From: Gemmatimonadales bacterium
GTDB lineage: Bacteria > Gemmatimonadota > Gemmatimonadetes > Gemmatimonadales > JACORV01
DNA: 50,327 nt
NCBI GenBank assembly: GCA_035502185.1
Contig: DATJUT010000104.1
Location: 1 to 50,327 of the forward strand
Direction of reading: 5' to 3'
In this document: piece by piece, positions 15,282 to 22,077 of the stretch
Layout of the letters: each line of letters opens with the position of its first letter
Numbering within the stretch: position 1 is the first letter of the stretch
Made by a program: the position numbers and the translations under genes
The notes under the pieces: generated by a model
Told to the model about the DNA's origin: nothing
The model's input: only the letters and a program-made list of their open reading frames with translations
The model's database searches: none

Positions 15282-16382
15282 TCACTTTGGATTACGGGTC
15301 GCGCTGCCGGCCTGGACCCTGATAGCTCCGGCGGGGCCGGCGACGACCGTGCCTATCTCGGCTGCGGCCAGCGTCCGCTGGGCGAGGAGGAGCTCGAGCA
15401 GACGGGGGAGTGCCTCCTGGCGCACCGCCAACAGCAGCCCCCCCGAGGTCTGGGCGTCGGCCAACACGAGTCGCTCGACTTCGTCGAGGGCCGGGTCCCA
15501 GGACGTCGCTTCATTGGCGGCGGCGAGATTGCGGCGGGTGCCGCCGGGCACGTGTCCCTGCTCGGCGAGCCGCCGGGTTCCGGCGAGCCGCGGCACGTCG
15601 CCGGCCCGCAGCTCGGCCGCGGCGCCACTGGCGAGCAGCATCGAGGCGAGATGGCCCAGCAGGCCGAAGCCCGTCACGTCGGTTGCCGCGCGCACGCCCG
15701 CCGCCGCCGCCGCGGCCGCGGCCCCGTCGTTGAGCGCGGTCATGGACTCGACGGCGGCGCGCACGGCGTCCTCCGGTGCGTCGCCCCGCTTGATCGCGGT
15801 GGTCACGATGCCGGTTCCGATGGGCTTGGTGAGCACGAGTGCGTCGCCGGGCCGCGCCTGGGCGTTGGTGGTGACGCGGTCGGGATGAACCTCGCCCACT
15901 ACCATCAGTCCGTACTTGGGCTCCGGATCGTCGATGGAATGGCCGCCCAGTATGCGCGCTCCAGCCCGCGCCACCGTCTCGGCGCCGCCCCGCAGGACCT
16001 CGCCGAGGGCATCGAGCGGCAGCCGGTCACGCGGCCAGCCCACGACGTTCAGGCACCACAGCGGTCGGCCGCCCATGGCGTATACGTCCGACAGGGCGTT
16101 GGCCGCGGCGATCCGGCCGAACGTGAACGGGTCGTCCACGATCGGCGTGAAGAAATCGGTGGTGAGGATGAGCGCGCGGTCGTCCGCGATCCGCACGACG
16201 GCCGCGTCGTCCCGGCCGCTGGCATCCACCAGCACGGCCGGGTCGGTCCCCGGGGGGACGGACGGCACGAAGCGCAGGACCTGCGCCAGCTCAGCGGGGC
16301 CGAGTTTGCAGGCTCAACCCGCGCCGTGGGAGTAGCTGGTGAGCCGGATGCGGTCGCGCTGGTTCGGGGGCTGGCTGGTCAT
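15282..16382 (-). CDS. selD: Selenide, water dikinase SelD with in-frame UGA selenocysteine
   Basis: Makes selenophosphate from selenide and ATP for selenocysteine or selenouridine synthesis. 366 residues when the TGA at 16314-16316 is read as selenocysteine 23. The ATG at 16382 opens with RIRLTSYSHGAG, then Sec23, Ala, Cys25 and KLGP, matching the SelD catalytic motif SHGAGCGCK of E. coli, where Cys17 is the active residue. After the UGA the frame continues in standard SelD order: DDAAVVRI, TTDFFTPIVDDPFTFGRIAAANALSDVYAMGG, GGHSIDDPEPKYGL, DVTGFGLLGHL. Taking GTG at 16268 as start would remove the catalytic motif. A candidate SECIS hairpin lies 28-42 nt after the UGA. No selA, selB or tRNA-Sec is in the window. 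Confidence 0.95.
16272..16286 (-). promoter_or_regulatory. Candidate bacterial SECIS hairpin in selD
   Basis: Reading the selD strand, GCGCAG pairs perfectly with CTGCGC around the loop GTC, 28-42 nt after the UGA. The apex GCAGGUC resembles the GGUC apex of the E. coli fdhF SECIS, and the distance to the UGA is within the range usually given for bacterial SECIS loops (about 16-37 nt). A second hairpin (CTCGGC/GCTGAG) lies nearer the UGA. Structure is inferred by eye. Confidence 0.5.
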
Positions 16383-16460
16383 ACGGCGCCTCGACGGTGA
16401 GGAGTCCTGCGGTCTTCGCTCCTACGCTCGCGTCTTGCCGTCTCGCAACTGGCAACTGTG

Positions 16461-17357
16461 CTAGGCGTATTCGCGGGCGATGAGCCAGGCGCGGAGCGAG
16501 GAGAGGGTCCGCTCTTCCGCGTATGGTCCCACGCCGACGGTGCCCTTCTGGGTCTGCATCTTGGCGAGCCGGGGCGCGGCCAGGGCGACGGCCTCCTTGG
16601 CCTGGGGCAGCGGGACGGCCACCAGCGCATCCACCGCGTGCACGATGTCGAGGTTGCGCCAGGACCCGTCCGGCTTCTGGTTGAGCGCGAGGTGCTCGGC
16701 GAGGATGGGGAGCTGCCCCCGGAAGGGTGGAGGCGCCCACGCGATCGCGGCCAGTGCGCCCACCGTCAACGTCGGTGCCCACAGGCCGCCCCAGGAGTCC
16801 CACATCTTGGGAAGCGCGAGCAGGCTGCCGACGTGCCGCCGCACCAGCGTCCGCTCCTCCTCCCCGGCCCGGAGGACGGTTCGGAGCGCGAGGCATGAGG
16901 CGAGGAAGCGCGCTCCCTGGTCGGAGCTCACCGTGGCCCCGGTCGGGAGGGTGAGCCGCCGCACGGTCCTTCCCGACGAGCGGTAGGAGAAGAAGCCGCC
17001 GATCGCGTGCGCGCAGAGCTTGAGCTCGTGGCGGCGCGGCGTGCACCCCTCCGCGAAGGCGCCGTCCTTCTCCTGGCGCCCGAGAATCCACGTCACCAGC
17101 CGGCGAACCGCGGGCGCGGACGGCGGAGCGCCGAGATCCATCAACTCCCAGGCCACCCACGCCGTGGAGACCAGGTCGCCGCCGACACTGCCATCCGACC
17201 GGATGCGAGCCCGCCGCTCCTTCATCAGCGCCTCGGCCAGGCGGTCGTCGTCCGCGCGGGGGCTGGCGAGGAGCCGGCGCGCCACGAGCCCCTGGCGCGT
17301 ATCGCGGGGGGCGAAGTAGGCGGCCACCCGATCAATGGCGAGATGGACGGGATTCAT
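16461..17357 (-). CDS. Prenyltransferase/squalene-oxidase-repeat-like protein
   Basis: 298 residues, all-helical. The pattern of repeated helical hairpins with QEKDGAFAEG, GSVGGDLVSTAWVAWELMDLG and NQKPDGSWRNLDIVHAVDALV resembles the alpha/alpha toroid repeats of squalene-hopene cyclase and prenyltransferase beta subunits (QxxDGSW-type). It is too short for a triterpene cyclase (about 630 residues) and no DxDD motif is visible. No signal peptide. Possibly a cyclase-fold protein of unknown substrate. It lies 78 bp upstream of selD; that gap shows no gene. Confidence 0.6.
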   Translation of the reverse strand: MNPVHLAIDRVAAYFAPRDTRQGLVARRLLASPRADDDRLAEALMKERRARIRSDGSVGGDLVSTAWVAWELMDLGAPPSAPAVRRLVTWILGRQEKDGAFAEGCTPRRHELKLCAHAIGGFFSYRSSGRTVRRLTLPTGATVSSDQGARFLASCLALRTVLRAGEEERTLVRRHVGSLLALPKMWDSWGGLWAPTLTVGALAAIAWAPPPFRGQLPILAEHLALNQKPDGSWRNLDIVHAVDALVAVPLPQAKEAVALAAPRLAKMQTQKGTVGVGPYAEERTLSSLRAWLIAREYA

Positions 17358-17379
17358 CGTCAGGAAAGCTACGAGGGTG

Positions 17380-17784
17380 TCAAGTGAGGCACCACGCGCA
17401 CAGCCCGCCGGCAGCGAGATACTTGAGGAGTGACGCCACGAACAGCTTCAGATCGTCCCGGCCGGAACCACGTAGGAGGCGGCGCCGCGTCCACCGGTCC
17501 GCACCGCCGGCGAGGGCGCCCACGAGCGCGAACAGCGTCACCCATCCGCCGCTCCCCAGGGAGCCGAACCACAGCGCCGCGAACAGGCTGACGGCCAGCG
17601 CCTCCGCGGAGGCGGGCAGCCAGACGGCGCGAACGGCCTCCGCCCACACGGGGCGGGGCGGCGGGGACGAAACCCCGACCCCCAATCCCCAACCCCCAGG
17701 CATCCATCGCACCGACGCCGCCCCTACGGCGACGAAGACCAGCGCGACGAGGCCGAAGGCGATCCCCACGGGCGTCAGGCTCAC
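17380..17784 (-). CDS. Small three-helix membrane protein
   Basis: 134 residues from GTG, which overlaps the stop of the amidohydrolase gene by 4 bp (GTGA). Hydrophobic helices at about 3-27, 55-95 (one long or two short) and 110-132. The loop after the first helix, encoded by a G-rich heptamer array, reads PGGWGLGVGVSS. No family recognised. The competing reading in the other frame over the same bases is Arg-rich with no hydrophobic pattern and was discarded. Inner-membrane location inferred. Confidence 0.6.
   Translation of the reverse strand: MSLTPVGIAFGLVALVFVAVGAASVRWMPGGWGLGVGVSSPPPRPVWAEAVRAVWLPASAEALAVSLFAALWFGSLGSGGWVTLFALVGALAGGADRWTRRRLLRGSGRDDLKLFVASLLKYLAAGGLCAWCLT
17673..17697 (-). 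repeat. G-rich heptamer array with G-quadruplex pattern
   Basis: On the minus strand: GGGGGTT, GGGGATT, GGGGGTC, GGGG. Three 7-nt units plus four more G give four runs of at least four G separated by 2-3 nt, an ideal quadruplex pattern. It is on the coding strand of the small membrane protein and adds an extra-membrane loop without breaking the frame. Confidence 0.75.
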
Positions 17785-19463
17785 GGTGCTCGCCAGCCGG
17801 GGCCGCGGAGTGCGCGGCCGGGGCGCTCCCCCGTCAGGTGTCCGTCGTCCATCGTGAGGTGCCCGTTGACCATGACGTAGCGGATGCCGACCGACGGCTG
17901 GTGCGGGTCCTCGAACGTGGCGCGGTCCGCGACGGTGGCGGGATCGAAGACGGTGATGTCGGCGAAGTAGCCCTCCGTGAGCAGGCCCCGCTGCCGCAGG
18001 CCCATGCGGGAGGCCGCCACGGCCGTCATCTTCCGGATCGCGGTTTCGAGGGTGAGGGCGTGCTCTTCGCGCACGTAGTGGCCGAGGATCCGCGGAAACG
18101 TCCCGTACGCGCGCGGATGCACGCGGCGCATCTTCAGCGGGCCGTCGGGCGCGACCGCGCCGAAGTCCGACCCGACCCCCACCCACGGCGCCTCGACGGC
18201 GGCGCTGACGTCGGACTCGCTCATGGAGAAGAACGCCGCCCCGGTTCTCGCGTGATCGGCGATGAGGAGGTCGAACAACACGTCGTACTGGTCCTTCCCC
18301 TCGTCGCGCGCGATGTCGGTGATCCGGCGCCCCTCGTAGCGACGCAGCGTCGAGTCCAGCACGCCGAGCACCAGCACGTCCGACAGTCCGCCGTTCCCGG
18401 CAGCGAAGATCTCGTCCCCGTCACGCGTGGACTCGCGGGCCTCCATCTCCCGCTTGAGGCGGGCACGGATGGCGGGAACCCGCAGCCGCGCGACGAGCGA
18501 ATCGTCGCCGCCGGCGTGCGCCCACGCGGGTACGGCGGCATCGAGTCCGGTGGCCGACGCGGTATAGGGATAGCTGTTCGCGCCGACGTGCCGGCCCGTG
18601 CGTCGCAGCGCCTGGAAGCGGCCGAGCAGTGCCGGCATCCGGCCCCAGTTGGCGCGTCCCACGAGCTTGAGGTGCCACACTTCCACGGGCACGCCGGCTT
18701 CCTGGCCGATGCGGAACGCCTCGGTGAGCGAGCGGATGTGCGTGGCGTACACGCCGTGGTAGCGTGCGGCCACGCGGGCGAGCGCCACCAGCTCGGCGGT
18801 GCTCGCATACACGGCCGGCGCATAGCCGAGGGACGTGGATACGCCGAGCGCCCCCTGCCGCATCGCGGTATCGACCAGCGCCTCCATCCGCACGAGCTCG
18901 GCGCGGGTCGGCGCGCGGCGCGCGTACCCGATCACGTACTCCCGGACCTGCGTCGCGCCGACGAAGGTCGCGAGGTTGATCGGCGTCCCGGAGCGCTCGA
19001 GACGGCGGAAATAGCCGTCCAGGTCGTGCCAGTCCACGACCAGTCCCCAGGAAGCGTACGTGGCGCTGTCCCGCCGCACGGTGGCGGCGTTCGCCGGCGC
19101 GGCGGAGACGCCCTCGCCGGTGACCTCGGTGGTGATGCCCTGCGTCACCTTGCTCACGCCGCGCGGATCGACGAGGATGGTCTCCTCCGACTGGCCGAGC
19201 ATGTCGATGAATCCCGGAGCGACCACCAATCCCGACGCGTCGATGACGCGCGCCGCGCTACGGCCCCTCAGGTCGCCGATGGCGGCGATGCGGTCCCCGA
19301 CGACGCCGACGTCGGCGGCGCGCCCCGGAGACCCGCTGCCGTCCACCACCGTGCCGCCCGCCAGCAGCACGTCGAAGTCGGCTCTCCGGTGCAGCCGCGA
19401 GGGCGACGCCGCCAGGACCACGGCGGCGCAGACCCCGGCGAGCAGCAGGCGCGTGCCCATCAT
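17781..19463 (-). CDS. Secreted D-aminoacylase-like amidohydrolase
   Basis: 560 residues with an N-terminal signal peptide (about 20 residues). Amidohydrolase-3/N-acyl-D-amino-acid deacylase architecture: a beta-sandwich start FDVLLAGGTVVDGSGSPG, the barrel, and a C-terminal return GYFADITVFDP. Metal-site His in YATHIRSL and VWHLKLVG and Asp in GVGSDFGAVA are present. The usual HxH metal motif after GFID reads GFIDMLGQSEET, and the Cys of the VxGNCG motif is replaced (TEVTGEG), so the metal centre differs from the Alcaligenes-type enzyme. The ATG overlaps the preceding stop (ATGA). Probably periplasmic; acts on an N-acyl or cyclic amide, substrate unknown. Confidence 0.85.
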   Translation of the reverse strand: MMGTRLLLAGVCAAVVLAASPSRLHRRADFDVLLAGGTVVDGSGSPGRAADVGVVGDRIAAIGDLRGRSAARVIDASGLVVAPGFIDMLGQSEETILVDPRGVSKVTQGITTEVTGEGVSAAPANAATVRRDSATYASWGLVVDWHDLDGYFRRLERSGTPINLATFVGATQVREYVIGYARRAPTRAELVRMEALVDTAMRQGALGVSTSLGYAPAVYASTAELVALARVAARYHGVYATHIRSLTEAFRIGQEAGVPVEVWHLKLVGRANWGRMPALLGRFQALRRTGRHVGANSYPYTASATGLDAAVPAWAHAGGDDSLVARLRVPAIRARLKREMEARESTRDGDEIFAAGNGGLSDVLVLGVLDSTLRRYEGRRITDIARDEGKDQYDVLFDLLIADHARTGAAFFSMSESDVSAAVEAPWVGVGSDFGAVAPDGPLKMRRVHPRAYGTFPRILGHYVREEHALTLETAIRKMTAVAASRMGLRQRGLLTEGYFADITVFDPATVADRATFEDPHQPSVGIRYVMVNGHLTMDDGHLTGERPGRALRGPGWRAP

Positions 19464-20776
19464 CCCGACCGGTCGAGCGCCGCCCGCGCCGCCTTGACCC
19501 ATACCCGTGCCTGGGCGGGCGTGGGCGCGCGCGGCGGGGGATCCCCGGACCGGGCCCTGAGACGCGCCACCAGGGTGTCCGGATCCTGGAGGGCCAGCGT
19601 GGGCACGTCCGGCACGCCGATCTCGGACAGGCGTCGGGCGTTGTCGGTCCCGATGCCGCGCAGCGTCACGAGGCGCGCCGCCTGTATCCAGCGCAGCGCT
19701 TCGTCCAGGCTGGCGTCGGTCTCGCGGGCAACCTGGTTGGCCGGCTCCCGCGCCAGGTCGAACGGGGATCTTCCCGAGGCGCCGAGGCGGAAGGCGGCGG
19801 ATGCCGGCAGTCCCGGGACGTCGAGCAGACGAGGGGTGATGCTGCTGATGGTGAAGTGCTCCATGCCCGCGAGCACGAGCACGGCGAACGCCACGCCCGC
19901 CACCGCCGTGCCGACCTTGAGGCGCAGGCGGACCGGCCGAGCCGTGGCCGCCTCGGGCGTGGAGATGCCGAAGCAGGCCAGGAGGTGGAACACCGACCAG
20001 CATTCCAGGGCGAACACGGGGAAGCCGAGGAAGCCGAGCAGCGGCATCTCGAAGAGCTTGAGATTCTCCAGCCCCGGCACCGTGTAGATCCACCGGCTGC
20101 GGGCGATGGAGTTGTACAGCTCCCACATCAGCCCGATGAGCGCTCCCCCGGCCAGCAGGCGGAGGATGCGTCCCAGCTCGCCGCGCTCGAGGTCGGCGAT
20201 CAGGGACCAGCGTGGCTCCCGGCGGTACAGCGCCGGCTCGGCCAGGAGCGTCGTCGCACCCCAGATCAGGGGGAAGAAGTAGCGCGGCCACACCAGCGGC
20301 AGCACCAGAAAGACCAACCCCGCGAGCGACGTGAGGCGGAGTCCCGTCAGGGAGACGCGCATCGCCGGCACGCGGACGCTCCGGATCACCCCCCACGACT
20401 CCAGGGTGCGGGCGGCGAGGAAGATGGCGGGGAGCACGGTGGCGAAGGCGAGCGAGATGCCCATCCAGCGCGCCAGCCGCCCGTCCGGGACGTTCACGTA
20501 GTACCAGTCGTCGAGACGCCAGTTCAGCAGCTCGAAGAAGAACCAGAACACCGCCGACCACGCGAACAGAGAGAGGGCGTGCAAGGGGTTGGCCGTGAGC
20601 GGATCCCGGCCCTCGCGGCGCGCGATCATCGCCGCCATCGCCGCGATGGTCGGATACCAGGCGGCGTGGTAGAGCCAGGTCGCGGCGGGCTCGACCCCGC
20701 GCAGCGCGAGCCCGATGGCGAGGCCGACCAGCGCCGCGGCGGCCGCCACGACGAACGGCGCCTGGCGGGCGTTCAT
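19460..20776 (-). CDS. Polytopic membrane protein with C-terminal helix-hairpin-helix domain
   Basis: 438 residues. About nine transmembrane helices between residues 8 and 320, including a conserved-looking FWFFFELLNWRLDDWYYV segment and GLMWELYNSIARSRWIYTVPG. The soluble C-terminus (about 335-438) contains a helix-hairpin-helix motif, VTLRGIGTDNARRLSEIGV, of the DUF4332 or RNA-polymerase/ribosomal-S13 type, usually a DNA- or protein-binding module. I do not recognise the membrane part. The first gene of a minus-strand run; 99 bp from the divergent radical SAM gene. Confidence 0.65.
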   Translation of the reverse strand: MNARQAPFVVAAAAALVGLAIGLALRGVEPAATWLYHAAWYPTIAAMAAMIARREGRDPLTANPLHALSLFAWSAVFWFFFELLNWRLDDWYYVNVPDGRLARWMGISLAFATVLPAIFLAARTLESWGVIRSVRVPAMRVSLTGLRLTSLAGLVFLVLPLVWPRYFFPLIWGATTLLAEPALYRREPRWSLIADLERGELGRILRLLAGGALIGLMWELYNSIARSRWIYTVPGLENLKLFEMPLLGFLGFPVFALECWSVFHLLACFGISTPEAATARPVRLRLKVGTAVAGVAFAVLVLAGMEHFTISSITPRLLDVPGLPASAAFRLGASGRSPFDLAREPANQVARETDASLDEALRWIQAARLVTLRGIGTDNARRLSEIGVPDVPTLALQDPDTLVARLRARSGDPPPRAPTPAQARVWVKAARAALDRSG

Positions 20777-20875
20777 CCGCGCAGGCGCCGGAGCTGGAGC
20801 GGCGTCACCGGCCTGGGCATGTCGTCAACCTATGAAGCGTGGCGATGGTCGCAAGGCCGGACTACGTTTCCCGCG

Positions 20876-21652
20876 ATGGATCGCGTCGGCTCCCTTCCCC
20901 CTCCCGGCAGGCCCGGAGGCACGTTCCTGTGGGAGGGGATCATCAACGGGCCGGTGCGCTCGAGGCGGCTCGGGGTCAGCCTCGGCCTGAACCTCGTTCC
21001 CCTGCACTCCAAGCTCTGCAGCTTCGACTGCCCGTACTGCGAATGCGGCTTCAATACCCCCAAGGCGCCGGGCTCACGCTGGCCGTCGCCGGACCTGGTC
21101 GCGGACGCGCTGCGCAAGACGCTGGAGCGGATGGGCGAGCCCCCGGACCGGGTGACCTTCGCCGGCAACGGCGAGCCGACGATGCATCCCCGCTTCGCCC
21201 AGGTGGTCGAGCGCGTGCTGGAGGTGCGCGACCACGTCGCGCCTGCCGTGAAGGTCGTCGTGATGTCGAACGGGCTGTCGTGCGGCAAGCCGGCCGTGCG
21301 CGGGGCCCTCGATCGCGTCGACGAGCGGGTGATGAAGCTGGATCCCGGGCCGCCGGCGCTCGTCAACGGCGTGGCCTACGACCGGGGGCAGCTCGTCGAG
21401 GATCTCCGGGCCCTGGCGGACGTGACCGTCCAGGCACTCGTGGTGGAAGGCCCGGGCTACGACGGGGCCTCGGAGGAGTCGGTCGAGGAGTGGCTGGTCG
21501 CGCTGGCCCGGCTGCAGCCGAAGGCGGTACAGCTCTACTCGATCGCGCGGCCGCCGGCGGACCCACGCGTACGCCCCGTCGCGCGCGCACGGCTCGAGGC
21601 GATCGCGGCGCGCGCGCGGCGGGTCATCTCCGGGAGTGTCGAGGTCTTCTAG
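20876..21652 (+). CDS. Radical SAM protein (COG0731-like Fe-S oxidoreductase)
   Basis: 258 residues. The 4Fe-4S/SAM motif is at Cys48, Cys52 and Cys55 (CSFDCPYC). The context GVSLGLNLVPLHSKLCSFDCPYCECG and FAGNGEPTMHP matches the small radical SAM family related to wyosine enzymes (TYW1-like, COG0731), whose bacterial members lack a known substrate. No SPASM or TRAM extension. The ATG at 20876 gives the shortest complete protein; TACGTT ends 7 nt before it, a possible -10 for a leaderless mRNA. The stop overlaps the stop of the convergent histone-like gene by 4 bp. Confidence 0.85.
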   Translation: MDRVGSLPPPGRPGGTFLWEGIINGPVRSRRLGVSLGLNLVPLHSKLCSFDCPYCECGFNTPKAPGSRWPSPDLVADALRKTLERMGEPPDRVTFAGNGEPTMHPRFAQVVERVLEVRDHVAPAVKVVVMSNGLSCGKPAVRGALDRVDERVMKLDPGPPALVNGVAYDRGQLVEDLRALADVTVQALVVEGPGYDGASEESVEEWLVALARLQPKAVQLYSIARPPADPRVRPVARARLEAIAARARRVISGSVEVF

Positions 21653-21963
21653 CGCTTCTTGGCGCGGGCCTTCTTGCGCTTGGGCGCGGCCTTGCGGCGC
21701 TTGGCCGCCTTGCGCGTCGCCTTCTTCTTGGCCGCCCGGCGGGCCGGCTTCCTCGCCGCCTTCCGCTTCGGTGCGGCCTTCTTCTTCTTGGCGGCCTTCT
21801 TCCGCTTCGGTGCCGCCTTCTTCACCGCGGGCGCCGGCTTCGGCGCGGGCGGCGGTGCGAATGCGGGTGGCGGCGGACTCCAGGCCGGCGGCGCCGGCGG
21901 CTGTGGAGGCATGGACGACGGCGGCTCCCAACCTCCGATTCCCGTCATGTCATCGGACAGCAT
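21649..21963 (-). CDS. Histone H1-like Lys/Ala-rich basic protein
   Basis: 104 residues. The N-terminal half is acidic then Pro-rich (PPQPPAPPAWSPPPPAFAPP); the C-terminal half, about residues 50-104, is almost only Lys, Arg and Ala in repeats of the KKAAPKRKKAA kind, like histone H1 tails and AlgP. It probably binds DNA or RNA non-specifically. The ATG at 21963 has a strong GGAGGAG ribosome site 5-11 nt upstream, which decides the start over the longer frame. It converges on the radical SAM gene with overlapping stops. Confidence 0.85.
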   Translation of the reverse strand: MLSDDMTGIGGWEPPSSMPPQPPAPPAWSPPPPAFAPPPAPKPAPAVKKAAPKRKKAAKKKKAAPKRKAARKPARRAAKKKATRKAAKRRKAAPKRKKARAKKR

Positions 21964-22077
21964 GAGCGCTCCTCCCAACGGAATTGACGCTTCTGTCGCT
22001 CGGTAAAGCGGCTCTATACATTGCCTCGGAGATTCCACTTCGCAAGCGGCCCGGCGCCGGTCGCGAGGTTCCCGCCC

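Noticed and set aside
16268-16268. GTG at 16268 as the selD start
   Set aside because: It would remove the catalytic SHGAG motif, which is present in frame just upstream across the UGA.
16383-16460. tRNA-Sec gene next to selD
   Set aside because: Only 78 bp is available; no long acceptor or variable arm pairing and no T-loop motif could be found.
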